From Alphaproteobacteria bacterium (GTDB lineage: Bacteria > Pseudomonadota > Alphaproteobacteria > Micropepsales > Micropepsaceae): DNA of 64,000 bases. Made by a program: the position numbers and the translations under genes. Positions 34,211 to 43,679 of the stretch are shown piece after piece (positions within the stretch are counted from its first letter, which is position 1; every line of letters starts with the position of its first letter). Under the pieces are notes generated by a model. It searched no databases. It worked only from the letters and a program-made list of their open reading frames with translations, and was not told where the DNA came from. The stretch is from contig WGNJ01000002.1 in assembly GCA_016124635.1 (NCBI GenBank), positions 162,599 to 226,598 of the forward strand, given 5' to 3'.

Positions 34211-36655
34211 TTAATCGTCGTGGCCGCGGCCGGAGTGATCGCCGATCAAGACCTCGCGCTTGCCCTGGTGGTTGGGCGTCGACACCACGCCTTGCTCTTC
34301 CATCTTCTCGACGATGCGCGCCGCGCGGTTGTAGCCGATCTGCAAACGCCGCTGGATGTAGGAGGTCGACGCCTTCTTGTCGCGCGCCACGATCGCGACG
34401 GCCTGATCGTAGAGATCGTCGCCCGAGCCTTCGCCCTCGCCGTCGAGCAGCGACAGCGGATCGGGCTCGTCCGGCTCTTCGGTGATCGCGTCGAGATAGC
34501 TGGGCTCGCCTTGCGCCTTGAGGAATTTCACCACCGCCTCGACCTCGTCGTCGGAGACGAACGGCCCGTGCACGCGCCTGACGCGCCCACCGCCTTCCAT
34601 GTAGAGCATGTCGCCTTGGCCCAAGAGCTGCTCGGCGCCGGGCTCGCCCAGAATGGTGCGGCTGTCGATCTTCGACGTCACTTGGAACGAGATGCGCGTC
34701 GGGAAGTTCGCCTTGATCGTGCCGGTGATGACGTCGACCGACGGGCGTTGCGTCGCGGTGATGATGTGGATGCCGGCCGCGCGCGCCATCTGCGCCAGGC
34801 GCTGCACCGCCGCTTCGATCTCCTTGCCCGCGACCATCATCAGGTCGGCCATCTCGTCGACGATGACGACGATGTAGGGCATGTGGCTGAGCTCGATCGT
34901 CTCGGTCTCGTAGATCGGCTCGCCCGTCTCCTTGTCGTAGCCGGTCTGCACCGTGCGCGTCAGCGTCTCGTTCTTCGCCATCGCGCGCGCGATGCGCTCG
35001 TTGAAGCCCATGATGTTGCGCACGCCGAGCTTCGACATGCGGCGATAGCGATCCTCCATCTCGCGCACCGTCCACTTCAGCGCGACGATCGCCTTCTTAG
35101 GGTCGGTGACGACGGGCGAAAGCAGATGCGGGATGCCGTCGTAAGCCGAGAGCTCGAGCATCTTCGGATCGATCATGATCAGCTTGCACTGCGACGGCGG
35201 CAATCGGTAGAGCAGGGACAGGATCATCGTGTTGATCGCGACCGACTTACCTGAGCCCGTGGTGCCCGCGATCAAGAGATGCGGCATGCGCGCGAGGTCC
35301 GCGATCACCGGCTCGCCGCCGATGTTCTTGCCGAGTGCGAGCACCAGCTGCGCATGCGTGTTCTCGTATTCGCTGGCCGACAGCAGATCGCGCAGCACGA
35401 CCTTCTCGCGCTTCTGATTGGGCAGCTCGATGCCGATGACGTTGCGTCCCGGCACCGCCGCGACGCGCGCCGAGACCGCGCTCATCGAGCGGGCGATGTC
35501 GTCGGCCAGGCTGATGACGCGCGAGGAGCGGATGCCGGCCGCGGGCTCGAGCTCGTAGAGCGTGACGACGGGGCCGGGCCGCACTTGCGTGATCTGCCCG
35601 CGCACGCCGAAATCGGCGAGCACGCTGACCAGCATGCGCGCGTTTGCTTCGAGCGCCTCGTCGGACTCGCGATGCGCGACGCCGCCGCGGTTCTTCTCGA
35701 GCAGCGACAAGGGCGGCAGCTCGTAGTCCTCGGGATCGATGATGTTGAGCTTGGGCTGCGCTTCGCGCCGTTCGCGCGGGCTCAGCTTCTTGGGTGCGCT
35801 GCGCATGATGCGCGGCTCGATGCGGCCCATCGCATCGGCGAGCGAGCGGTGCTCGCCGTCGTCCTCCTCTTCCTCCTCGTCGTCCTCGTACGGCGTGTCG
35901 TCGTCATCGTCGATCGCCTGGCGCGAGCGATTGATCCGCGGCCGCTTGCGGAACAGGAAGCCGAGCGGCGCGGTCGCGAAGCCGAAGACGCGCCCGAAGA
36001 AGCTGCCGATCGCATCCCACGGCAAGACGGGCAGCGTGAGCTTTAAGGGATTGAAGCCGAGCGCGAAGAAGAAGAGGAAAAAGCCGAGCGCGCCGGCCGT
36101 GATCCCGCCGACGGCTTTGGGCGTCGGCAGGCCAAGCGACGTTACGCCGCGTGCGACGGCCGTCAGCGTCAGCTCGCCGCCGACGCCGCCGAGCGGCACC
36201 GTCGAGTGTGAATTCAACAGCGGCGGAAACAGCGACAGGAACGCCGCGAGCGCCGTGATCGCGACCGCCCAAGCGGCGACGCGCAGGATCAGCTTCAGCC
36301 CGATGCGCCCGTCGATCAGCCAAACGCCCCACGACAGCACCGGCAGCGCCACCACCCACGCCGCATAGCCGAACGTCTGAAAGAGGATGTCGGAGATCTT
36401 GGCGCCCCAGCTTCCGATCGCGTTCGTCACGGCGCCGTCGGAGGCGTTGTTCCAGCTCGGATCGCCGGCGTTGTGCGTCAGCAGCGCGATCATCGTCGCG
36501 ATCGCCGCGACGATGCAGCTGAGCCCGAGCCCGCGCGCGAAGAGTCGCGCCAGCGTGATGCGCAGCGCGTGCGGCCAGCCCTCCCATTCGTCGGGCAGCA
36601 ACGGAACGCGCTCGGACGAACCGAAGACGCTGAAGGCGGCGCGAAGATCGTTCAT
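34211..36655 (-). CDS. ftsK: DNA translocase FtsK
   Basis: 814 residues from ATG 36655. FtsK is an inner-membrane division protein that pumps the terminus-region DNA and activates chromosome-dimer resolution. Four N-terminal helices (within about 35-190) are followed by a charged linker and the alpha/beta motor: GTTGSGKSVAIN (Walker A), IVVIVDEMADLMMV (Walker B), then TQRPSVDVITGTIKANFPTRISFQV. The C-terminal winged-helix gamma domain ends KKASTSYIQRRLQIGYNRAARIVEKMEEQG. The linker is short compared with E. coli FtsK, as usual in this class. Confidence 0.96.
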   Translation of the reverse strand: MNDLRAAFSVFGSSERVPLLPDEWEGWPHALRITLARLFARGLGLSCIVAAIATMIALLTHNAGDPSWNNASDGAVTNAIGSWGAKISDILFQTFGYAAWVVALPVLSWGVWLIDGRIGLKLILRVAAWAVAITALAAFLSLFPPLLNSHSTVPLGGVGGELTLTAVARGVTSLGLPTPKAVGGITAGALGFFLFFFALGFNPLKLTLPVLPWDAIGSFFGRVFGFATAPLGFLFRKRPRINRSRQAIDDDDDTPYEDDEEEEEDDGEHRSLADAMGRIEPRIMRSAPKKLSPRERREAQPKLNIIDPEDYELPPLSLLEKNRGGVAHRESDEALEANARMLVSVLADFGVRGQITQVRPGPVVTLYELEPAAGIRSSRVISLADDIARSMSAVSARVAAVPGRNVIGIELPNQKREKVVLRDLLSASEYENTHAQLVLALGKNIGGEPVIADLARMPHLLIAGTTGSGKSVAINTMILSLLYRLPPSQCKLIMIDPKMLELSAYDGIPHLLSPVVTDPKKAIVALKWTVREMEDRYRRMSKLGVRNIMGFNERIARAMAKNETLTRTVQTGYDKETGEPIYETETIELSHMPYIVVIVDEMADLMMVAGKEIEAAVQRLAQMARAAGIHIITATQRPSVDVITGTIKANFPTRISFQVTSKIDSRTILGEPGAEQLLGQGDMLYMEGGGRVRRVHGPFVSDDEVEAVVKFLKAQGEPSYLDAITEEPDEPDPLSLLDGEGEGSGDDLYDQAVAIVARDKKASTSYIQRRLQIGYNRAARIVEKMEEQGVVSTPNHQGKREVLIGDHSGRGHDD

Positions 36656-36707
36656 GGCTTGGCACCTATGGGCCGCGCGCATTCGAAGCGGGCGCAAAGT
36701 GCGCCGC

Positions 36708-37874
36708 TCAGAGAATGCGGGCGATCCTATCCAATGCCTCCCGCGTCGTTTCGATATCGTTAACCAAGGCCACGCGGATGAACGATTTCCCTGGGTTTCC
36801 TTGCGCAGTCTCCCGGGCCAAATAGCCGCCGGGCAGCACTTTGACGCCGCCCTCGCGCCAAAGCTTCAACGCGGCCTCTTCCCCGTCGCCGACGTCGAGC
36901 CACAAGAAGAACGAGCCGGCGGGAATATGAAAGCCGAACCGGTTCCCGAGCTTTGCCTGTGCCGCCTGGAATTTCTCGGCGTAGAGTGCGCGGTTGGCGA
37001 CGACGTGGGTCTCATCGCTCCACGCCGCCGTCGATACGGCGGCGAGCGGCAGCGGCAGCTGTGGGCCGGTGACGTTGCGGAACTGCACGAGTTTCGCCAT
37101 CAGCTCTGCGTTGCCCGCGACGAAGCCCGACCGCAGGCCCGCCAAATTGGAACGCTTCGACAAGGAATGGAACGCGAGCAGCCGCTCGAGCGAACGCGAC
37201 GTCTCGCTTCGTATTTCGAGCGCGCCGGTCGGCGCCGTTTCCGTGTAGATCTCGCCGTAGCATTCGTCGGCCAGCACGGTGAAATCGTACTCGTCCGCAA
37301 GCGCGAACAATTGTCTCCAGTACGCACCGTTTGCCGCCGCGCCTTCCGGGTTCGACGGCGAACAGATATAAATCGCGGCGGTCCGTTCCAGAACGTCGCG
37401 CGGCACGCTTGCGAAGTCGGGCAGAAACCCGCTCTCGCGTGTCGCGTTGACATAAACGGGATCGGCCCCCGCCGACAGCGCCGCCGCCGAGTACGCCTGA
37501 TAGAACGGGTTGGGGATCAAGACCGCCGGCCGCTTCCCGTTCTTCTTTTCCGGCACCGCGACGAACGCCGCGCTGAACAGCCCTTCGCGCGTCCCGACCA
37601 GCGGCAGGATCTGGCGCGCCGGATCGAGCTCCACGCGGTAGCGCCGCTTCACCCATTGCGCCACCGCCTGGCGCAGCGGCTCGGGCCCGATGATCGGCGG
37701 GTATTTGGCGAACTCGGCCAAATGCCTTTCGATGATGGGGAGAACGAAGTCGGGCGGCGCATGCTGCGGCTCGCCGACCGACATCACGATCGGATCGGGC
37801 CCGTGCGTCACGCCCTCGAGCAGTTTGTTGAGCCTCGTGAACGGCGAGGTCGGCATGGCGTCGAAGTTCGGCAT
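36708..37874 (-). CDS. PLP-dependent class I/II aminotransferase, possibly succinyldiaminopimelate aminotransferase
   Basis: 388 residues. Fold type I features: YPPIIGPEPLRQAVAQW, the SPSNPEGAA loop, VLADECYGEIY, and the Schiff-base lysine in HSLSKRSNLAGLRSGF. The Arg near the C-terminus (FIRVALVND) binds the substrate carboxylate. The closest-sounding group is DapC-type succinyl-DAP aminotransferase, but substrate assignment from motifs is unsafe. It lies between amtB and ftsK on the same strand with a 52-base gap to ftsK. Confidence 0.8.
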   Translation of the reverse strand: MPNFDAMPTSPFTRLNKLLEGVTHGPDPIVMSVGEPQHAPPDFVLPIIERHLAEFAKYPPIIGPEPLRQAVAQWVKRRYRVELDPARQILPLVGTREGLFSAAFVAVPEKKNGKRPAVLIPNPFYQAYSAAALSAGADPVYVNATRESGFLPDFASVPRDVLERTAAIYICSPSNPEGAAANGAYWRQLFALADEYDFTVLADECYGEIYTETAPTGALEIRSETSRSLERLLAFHSLSKRSNLAGLRSGFVAGNAELMAKLVQFRNVTGPQLPLPLAAVSTAAWSDETHVVANRALYAEKFQAAQAKLGNRFGFHIPAGSFFLWLDVGDGEEAALKLWREGGVKVLPGGYLARETAQGNPGKSFIRVALVNDIETTREALDRIARIL

Positions 37875-37982
37875 GCGCCGACACTATCGCCCCGTCCGCC
37901 AAAAAGCGAAGGGCGCCCCGGGGGAGGATCCGGAGGCGCCCTTCCAAGAGCCGCGATGCCGACGCCGCGGTTTCTTGATTCT

Positions 37983-39368
37983 TTAGTGCACGGTCTCGCC
38001 GTGTTGCGTGAGGTCGAGACCTTCCATCTCTTCCTCTTTGCTGACGCGCAACCCGATCGTGAAGCGCACGACGATCAAAATGACGAGCGTCGCGATCGCG
38101 CAATAGACGCCGGTGTAGGCGATGCCCGTCACCTGCGTCCAAACTTGCGCCGGATTGCCGTCGACGAGGCCCGAACCCGCGCTGTTGATGCTCTTGAGCG
38201 CGAACACGCCGGTGAGCAACGCACCCGTCGCGCCGCCGATACCGTGCACGCCAAACGCGTCGAGCGAGTCGTCGTAGCCGAGCGCTTTCTTCAACCACAC
38301 GGCCGCGAGATAGCAGACGGCGCCGGCGATCAGGCCGATATAGAGCCCGCCGTCCGGTGCGACGAAACCGGCCGCCGGCGTGATCGCGACAAGACCCGCG
38401 ACTGCGCCCGACAGCATGCCGAGTACGCTGGGCTTGCCGGCGATGATCCACTCGACGACCATCCACGACAGCGCCGCCGCCGCCGTGGCGATCTGCGTGT
38501 TCGCCATGGCGATGCCCGCGAGCGAATTCGCGGCGACCGCCGAGCCTGCATTGAAGCCGAACCAGCCGACCCAGAGCAGCGACGCGCCGATCAGGGCGTA
38601 GAGCAGGTTATACGGCGCCATATTGTCTTGGCCGTAGCCGGTGCGTGGCCCAAGGAACAGGGCGCACACGAGACCCGCGATACCGGCGTTCAAGTGAACG
38701 ACCGTGCCGCCCGCGAAGTCGAGCACGCCGGCCGAACCCAGGAAGCCACCGCCCCATACCCAATGCGCGATCGGCGCATAGACGATGAGAAGCCATAGCG
38801 CCATGAACGCGATCAGCGCGGAGAACTTCATGCGGTCCGCGAAGGCACCGCAGATGAGCGCCGGCGTGATGATCGCGAACGTCATCTGGAACGTCATGTA
38901 GACGGACTCAGGGATGGTCGGCGCCGCTGCGTGCGCCACCTCCATGCCCATTCCTGCGAGCATGAAGCGATCGAGACCGCCGATATAGGCGTTCATGTCG
39001 CCGCCGTTGGTAAAGGCGAGCGAGTAGGCGATGATCGCCCACAACACCGTGACGAGCGCGGTGATGGCAAAACTCTGCGCCGCCGTCGCTAGGATGTTCT
39101 TCTTGCGCACCATGCCCGCGTAGAAGAGGGCAAGGCCGGGCACCGTCATCAGCAACACCAGCGCTGTCGACGTCAACATCCACGCCGTATCGCCGGTATT
39201 GAGTGCCAAGACCGCTGATGATGCGCCCGAGGGCGGCGGTGGCGCAGCTGCAGCCGCGTCCGCGGCCGGCGTCTCGTCCGCCCACGCCGCGACTGTCGAA
39301 AGCGCGACCGTCGCGCTGACCAGCGCCGACGTGGCGTAGCCTTTGATAGATGTCAGTCCACGGAACAT
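37983..39368 (-). CDS. amtB: Ammonium transporter
   Basis: 461 residues from ATG 39368. A cleavable signal peptide (to about AAWADE) and a Pro/Ala spacer precede the 11-helix Amt core. Signatures: DTAWMLTSTALVLLMTVPGLALFY, FAFADR-type GAFADRMKF, GGTVVHLNAGIAGLV (first pore His), FGVHGIGGATGALLTG (second pore His). It is the second gene of a glnK-amtB operon, with expression expected under nitrogen limitation from the promoter upstream of glnK. Confidence 0.96.
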   Translation of the reverse strand: MFRGLTSIKGYATSALVSATVALSTVAAWADETPAADAAAAAPPPPSGASSAVLALNTGDTAWMLTSTALVLLMTVPGLALFYAGMVRKKNILATAAQSFAITALVTVLWAIIAYSLAFTNGGDMNAYIGGLDRFMLAGMGMEVAHAAAPTIPESVYMTFQMTFAIITPALICGAFADRMKFSALIAFMALWLLIVYAPIAHWVWGGGFLGSAGVLDFAGGTVVHLNAGIAGLVCALFLGPRTGYGQDNMAPYNLLYALIGASLLWVGWFGFNAGSAVAANSLAGIAMANTQIATAAAALSWMVVEWIIAGKPSVLGMLSGAVAGLVAITPAAGFVAPDGGLYIGLIAGAVCYLAAVWLKKALGYDDSLDAFGVHGIGGATGALLTGVFALKSINSAGSGLVDGNPAQVWTQVTGIAYTGVYCAIATLVILIVVRFTIGLRVSKEEEMEGLDLTQHGETVH

Positions 39369-39405
39369 TTTGGTCTCCCCAGTATCGACAGAAATGGAAT
39401 GGGTC

Positions 39406-39744
39406 TCAGAGCGCTTCGGCATCGGCTTCCCCTGTGCGGATGCGGACGACGTGCTCGAGCGGCGTGACGAAGATTTTCCCGTCGCCGATTTGGCCGGTCT
39501 TCGCCTTGGTCGAGATTGCGTTGACGACGGCGTCCATCATGGCCTCCGTCACGGCAATCTCGATCTTGATCTTGGGAACGAACGCGACCGCGTACTCGGC
39601 GCCGCGATAGATCTCGCGGTGACCCTTCTGTCGGCCAAAGCCTTTGACTTCAGTGACCGTCAAACCTTGAACGCCAAGCCCCGTCAGGGCCTCGCGCACT
39701 TCGTCAAGCTTGAACGGCTTGATGATTGCCGTGATGAATTTCAT
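39406..39744 (-). CDS. glnK: PII-family nitrogen regulator GlnK
   Basis: 112 residues from ATG 39744. The trimeric PII protein senses ATP/ADP and 2-oxoglutarate and blocks AmtB when nitrogen is plentiful. The T-loop has the uridylylation Tyr in REIYRGAEY. The fold's TVTEVKGFGRQKGH and KTGQIGDGKIFVTPLEHVVRIRTGE segments are complete. It is directly upstream of amtB (38-base gap). An NtrC-type site and a sigma-54-type promoter precede it. Confidence 0.97.
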   Translation of the reverse strand: MKFITAIIKPFKLDEVREALTGLGVQGLTVTEVKGFGRQKGHREIYRGAEYAVAFVPKIKIEIAVTEAMMDAVVNAISTKAKTGQIGDGKIFVTPLEHVVRIRTGEADAEAL

Positions 39745-39782
39745 GAGTGCGCCTCCTCGAAATAGCGGACGGACCTGCTCAC

Positions 39783-39797
39783 TCAAGAACTGTGCCG
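39783..39797 (-). promoter_or_regulatory. Candidate sigma-54 promoter of glnK-amtB
   Basis: Minus strand CGGCACAGTTCTTGA: the GG of the -24 box and the TTG of the -12 box are correctly spaced; the last base is A where C is the norm. It lies about 40 bases from the glnK ATG and about 108 bases from the centre of the upstream palindrome. Confidence 0.6.
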
Positions 39798-39883
39798 TTT
39801 TGGCGAAGTGACAGTAAGAGTTTGATTCAGAAGGGAAAATTCGCATCTTGGATGATTTGAGTCCGCGGCGCCCCGTTTTCGTC

Positions 39884-39900
39884 TGCACAAACTTTGTGCA
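39884..39900. promoter_or_regulatory. NtrC-type enhancer site
   Basis: Perfect 17-base palindrome TGCACAAACTTTGTGCA, close to the known NtrC consensus (TGCACY ... GTGCA). Its distance of about 110 bases upstream of the sigma-54-type promoter is typical for NtrC enhancers. Confidence 0.7.
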
Positions 39901-39984
39901 AATCTTTCGCACTGCACAGGATCGCATCACGCTGCGGCAGAGCGCGCCTAGACGCCCTGCCACTCCGCCACCAAATTCGCGCCG

Positions 39985-41223
39985 ATGTCCGATACTCACC
40001 CGCTCAAGACTGAAGTCGCCATTGCCGGCGGCGGCATGGTTGGGCTCACGCTCGGGCTCGCGCTCGCTCGCGCCGGAATTGCAACCATTGTCATCGATCA
40101 GCTGCCGACGAGCGCGGTCATCGACGCCAAGTTCGACGGTCGCGTCAGCGCCATCGCGCACGCTTCGTGCAGAATGCTGAAAGCGCTGGGCCTCTGGCCG
40201 CACTTGGAAACTGTCGCGCAGCCCATTCTCGACATCATGGTGACCGATGGCTCTCTTCGCAGTGGCGCGGCCGCGGCCTTCCTGCATTTCGACCATCGCG
40301 ACATCGGCGATGAACCGCTCGGAAATCTGATCGAGAACCGGCACTACCGTTTGGCGTTGCAGGCGATGCTCGACGGAACGCCCGCACTGACGCTCATCAC
40401 GCCCCAGCGCGTCGCCAAAGCCGATGCGCGCGCCGGCGCGACCACTTTGACGCTGGGAGATGGACGTCAGATCGAAGCGGCGCTCTGCATCGCGGCCGAA
40501 GGAAGAAACTCGCCGCTGCGCGAGGCTGCCGGGATCAAGACCATCGGCTGGAGCTACGCGCAAACCGGTATCGTGGCAACGATCGCTCACGAGCGCGACC
40601 ATCGCGGAGTCGCACACGAACTGTTTTTGCCGTCCGGGCCATTCGCGATCTTGCCGATGACCGGCAAACGCTCCTCGATCGTCTGGACCGAGCGCAGCGA
40701 TCTCGCGCCCGCATTTCTGAAGATGGGTGACGAGGCCTTCGCGGCCGAGGTTGCAAAACGTTTCGGCGATCATTGGGGCTGGGTGCGTCCCGAGGGCCCT
40801 CGATGGTCGTATCCGCTGAGTTTGCATTTGGCGTTGAGCTACACCGCGCCGCGTCTCGCTCTCGCCGGCGACACGGCGCACGGTATTCATCCGATTGCCG
40901 GGCAAGGTCTGAACCTCGGCCTTCGCGATGTCGCGGCACTCGCCGAAGTGCTGGTCGAGGCCAAACGCCTCGGGCTCGACATCGGGTCGGCCGGAGTGCT
41001 CGCGCGCTATCAATCGTGGCGGCGTTTCGACAACGTTGTATTGGCGGCCTCGACCGACCTCTTGAATCGGCTCTTTTCGAATAGCTTTGCGCCGCTGGCG
41101 CTCGCCCGTCGCTTTGGTTTGGACCTTGTCGACTCCGTTCCTCCGCTGAAGCGATTGTTCATGCGTCATGCCGGTGGCGCGGTGGGAGAGCTCCCCCGGT
41201 TGCTCAAAGGCGAAGCGCTGTAA
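39985..41223 (+). CDS. FAD-dependent ubiquinone-biosynthesis hydroxylase (UbiH/UbiF/Coq6 family)
   Basis: 412 residues. The Rossmann start AIAGGGMVGLTLGLALARAG, the family's DGRVSAIAHAS segment and GDTAHGIHPIAGQGLNLGLRDVAALAEVL (FAD ribityl/DG motif) identify the ubiquinone hydroxylase family. Which ring position it hydroxylates cannot be told. It is divergent from glnK-amtB, an arrangement seen in other alphaproteobacteria; the NtrC-type palindrome lies in the shared intergenic region and could affect both. Confidence 0.9.
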   Translation: MSDTHPLKTEVAIAGGGMVGLTLGLALARAGIATIVIDQLPTSAVIDAKFDGRVSAIAHASCRMLKALGLWPHLETVAQPILDIMVTDGSLRSGAAAAFLHFDHRDIGDEPLGNLIENRHYRLALQAMLDGTPALTLITPQRVAKADARAGATTLTLGDGRQIEAALCIAAEGRNSPLREAAGIKTIGWSYAQTGIVATIAHERDHRGVAHELFLPSGPFAILPMTGKRSSIVWTERSDLAPAFLKMGDEAFAAEVAKRFGDHWGWVRPEGPRWSYPLSLHLALSYTAPRLALAGDTAHGIHPIAGQGLNLGLRDVAALAEVLVEAKRLGLDIGSAGVLARYQSWRRFDNVVLAASTDLLNRLFSNSFAPLALARRFGLDLVDSVPPLKRLFMRHAGGAVGELPRLLKGEAL

Positions 41224-41234
41224 CACGGCCGTAT

Positions 41235-41819
41235 TCACGCCCGTCGCATCCCACGCATCGGTTTCACCGTGTTCACGGGCTTCTTTGAATTTCGCGTGAA
41301 GCTGCGAACCTGCAGTCGACCTGCCGGATCGAGCGCGACGAGACGCGTCAAGTCGGCGAGCGAAGCCGAAAAGGCCCCGGAGCCGGCATAGCGGCGCGGC
41401 TGCCAGCGCGGTTCTTCGCCGCGCCGCGCGCTAAGCGCAGCTTTGCGGCCGACGTAGACAAGCACGCCGACCGTCGCAACACCGACCGTCGTCCAGGCGC
41501 CCGCGTCCGGAGGCACCGCGCCGGCCCGTTCGGAAATCAGCGTGTAGGCGGCTCTCGCGGGTCCGGCAAGAAAGTCGCCGTAGAGGATTGCCGCGACGAG
41601 AAAAGCGGCCGAACCGACGGAGGCGGCGCGCCCGACAATCTTCATCCAACCTTTGCTCGCACGCAGAAATTCGAGCGAAAACAACAACAACACCGCGCCG
41701 ACGACGAGCGTGCCGATTTGCGCGCCCACCGCAAGCGACCAAAGGCCCTGAAACGTTTGAAGGTAGGGATCGACGAGTTTGACCAATGCGCCGCCCCACG
41801 ATTCCATAATGCTCCCCAT
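41235..41819 (-). CDS. Membrane protein, unknown
   Basis: 194 residues. Predicted helices lie near 30-50, 60-80 and 105-125. The C-terminal 65 residues are basic and rich in Arg/Ser (RRYAGSGAFSASLADLTRLVALD) and probably cytoplasmic. There is no recognised domain. It is convergent with the ubiquinone-hydroxylase gene with an 11-base gap. Confidence 0.55.
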   Translation of the reverse strand: MGSIMESWGGALVKLVDPYLQTFQGLWSLAVGAQIGTLVVGAVLLLFSLEFLRASKGWMKIVGRAASVGSAAFLVAAILYGDFLAGPARAAYTLISERAGAVPPDAGAWTTVGVATVGVLVYVGRKAALSARRGEEPRWQPRRYAGSGAFSASLADLTRLVALDPAGRLQVRSFTRNSKKPVNTVKPMRGMRRA

Positions 41820-41999
41820 CGCATTGCCCCAATTTGTCTAGTAGCGAATGCTTAGCGAGCGTTCGCATTTGCGAAAGAGCACAAAACGTCGTTGGGAATT
41901 GGAAGTTGTGAAATCGAAGAAACTGCGGCAACGCAGTGACACTGCGTGCTTCATCGCGGTGCAAATTTCTGCATTACGAATATGCGCCGTGCTTATTTC

Positions 42000-42440
42000 T
42001 TAGCGCTTGCCTTGATCGTCGGCGTCGCTGCCGATTTTTTCGCCACGTCTTCCGCGTACGGATCGTCCGTGCATGCGATCGATGTCGATGTAGAACTCGC
42101 GCGCCTTGATCAACACGTGACGCCAGCGCGCGGCGTCCGCTTCCTCGCGCGTCGCAAAGATCTGGTTCTCCCAGATCGCGCGCGGATCGCTCGCCCCCGC
42201 CGCCGTGGCAAAGCCTTGAACCGCCGACGTTTCCTCGTTGATCGCGTCGACTGTTTGGCGAAAGTGCGCGTTCGGATTCATGCGATCGTAGAACGCTTGT
42301 AGCTCCGCGTCACGGCGCCGCTGCTCGAGCCGTTGAAAGAAGGAATTCACGCGCGGTCCCCAAAACGGCCATGTTGCAAGCAGCGCCGCCAGACCGACGA
42401 GAAACCAAAAGCCCTCAGGCAAAGCGATTTCGGGCAACAT
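42000..42440 (-). CDS. Small membrane-anchored protein, unknown
   Basis: 146 residues. One N-terminal helix (about 9-27, LPEGFWFLVGLAALLATWPFWG) is followed by a highly charged helical part (FFQRLEQRRRDAELQAFYDRM) and a Gly/Asp/Arg-rich tail. No known family. It is three bases downstream of the DUF971 gene and probably in the same transcript. Confidence 0.6.
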   Translation of the reverse strand: MLPEIALPEGFWFLVGLAALLATWPFWGPRVNSFFQRLEQRRRDAELQAFYDRMNPNAHFRQTVDAINEETSAVQGFATAAGASDPRAIWENQIFATREEADAARWRHVLIKAREFYIDIDRMHGRSVRGRRGEKIGSDADDQGKR

Positions 42441-42443
42441 GTG

Positions 42444-42812
42444 TCAGTCGTCGCGCGTAAGTCGCGCCGCCCTTAGCCGCCGCTCGTAATCAGCCCAACG
42501 GTTTGATCGTTCGCGTCCGAGCTCGTGCAGGTACGCCCAGGAAAAGAGCCCGGTATCATGTCCATCGTTGAAAACAATGCGAACCGCATAGCGCCCGACA
42601 GGCTCGATGGCCCTCACTTCGACATTTCGCTTGCCGGATACCGTCTGCTTTTGCGCCGCGCCGTGGCCTTGAACTTCGGCACTCGGGCTTTCGACACGCA
42701 AGTATTCCGCCGTTAGTTGAAACAACGAGCCATCGTCAAACTTGATTGACAGCACGCGCCTCGCTTTCGAGTACTTGATCTCGATCGGCCACGGGGCGAC
42801 CGCGCCGTTCAC
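42444..42812 (-). CDS. DUF971-domain protein
   Basis: 122 residues from GTG 42812, which overlaps the Trm112 gene's stop (GTGA). Features: [40 protein letters not shown] and [23 protein letters not shown], the N-terminal-domain fold shared with gamma-butyrobetaine hydroxylase. Stand-alone DUF971 proteins have been linked to iron-sulfur cluster work, but that is not certain for this one. Confidence 0.85.
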   Translation of the reverse strand: MNGAVAPWPIEIKYSKARRVLSIKFDDGSLFQLTAEYLRVESPSAEVQGHGAAQKQTVSGKRNVEVRAIEPVGRYAVRIVFNDGHDTGLFSWAYLHELGRERSNRWADYERRLRAARLTRDD

Positions 42813-43015
42813 GACTTTCCGTCCTCGCCGAGTTCGCGCGCCTCTTCGGGCAACATGATCGGGATGCCGTTGCGTATGGGGTAGGCCAGACGCGCAGAGC
42901 GCGAAATCAGCTCTTGGGCTGCCGCGTCGTACTCCAATGGACCCTTGGTCACCGGACAAACCAATATCTCGAGTAACTTTGCGTCTGGCTTGGGAGGGGA
43001 TGTCTCGTTGCTCAC
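42809..43015 (-). CDS. Trm112-family protein
   Basis: 68 residues from GTG 43015 overlapping the LON gene's stop. The small zinc-ribbon-like fold has [41 protein letters not shown]. The family activates or stabilises methyltransferase partners, and the usual second CxxC is not preserved here as in most bacterial members. Confidence 0.9.
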   Translation of the reverse strand: MSNETSPPKPDAKLLEILVCPVTKGPLEYDAAAQELISRSARLAYPIRNGIPIMLPEEARELGEDGKS

Positions 43016-43665
43016 TGCAGAGTGCCTCCCGCTTCGCCGTTGCTGTTGGCCGTCGCCATTTCAATGAGCGTCATCAGCATATTCGCGCGTTCGCACAGAG
43101 TTGGCGCCTCGAGCAACCCTTGTTTTTCAGCGACATCGAAAGGACAAATCATCGCCAAGGAATTGATGAGCACTTCCGCCGGCGCCCGCTCGATCGACTT
43201 CCAATCCGCCTCAATCTGTTTTTGCTTCAAGTAGCAACGCAAGATCTCGGCGAGCCTTGCACGATCGAATCTCGCGTCGCCGCAATCCTCAAGGTCGGTA
43301 GAGAACGCCTTGTAGCACGCGCGCACTTGGCGGTAGGGCGTGTTCGTCTCGATCTCGTTTTCGACTTGAAAGCGAGCCAGACCCGTCAGCGTGATGAGAA
43401 ATCGTCCGTCGCCCGTTTCGCTCCAAGAGGTCAGTCGTCCGACGCAACCGACGGGAAACAAATCCGGACGCGTCGAGCTTCCGCCGCAGGGTTGAATCAT
43501 GCCGATGGTGCGTGTCGTGCGCAGTGCGTGATCGACCATGGCCAGATAGCGTGGCTCGAAAATATTGAGCGGTAGACGGCCTCTCGGTAGCAGAAGAGCC
43601 CCCGCCAACGGGAAGACCGGAATGACCTCTGGCAACTCGAAGCGAGACGGACGTCCGACTTCCAT
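43012..43665 (-). CDS. LON substrate-binding domain protein
   Basis: 217 residues from ATG 43665. It matches the N-terminal domain of Lon without the ATPase and protease parts: [47 protein letters not shown] and a C-terminal four-helix part. Stand-alone versions occur next to a thioredoxin-like co-chaperone in many alphaproteobacteria, as here. Function unknown, perhaps in protein quality control. Confidence 0.9.
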   Translation of the reverse strand: MEVGRPSRFELPEVIPVFPLAGALLLPRGRLPLNIFEPRYLAMVDHALRTTRTIGMIQPCGGSSTRPDLFPVGCVGRLTSWSETGDGRFLITLTGLARFQVENEIETNTPYRQVRACYKAFSTDLEDCGDARFDRARLAEILRCYLKQKQIEADWKSIERAPAEVLINSLAMICPFDVAEKQGLLEAPTLCERANMLMTLIEMATANSNGEAGGTLQ

Positions 43666-43679
43666 CGCCGCACACTCGC

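Noticed and set aside
36387..38798. An 803-codon plus-strand open frame across ftsK, the aminotransferase and amtB
   Set aside because: It lies antisense to three well-supported genes; its translation has no fold or motif, and the high GC content leaves stop-free frames opposite real genes.
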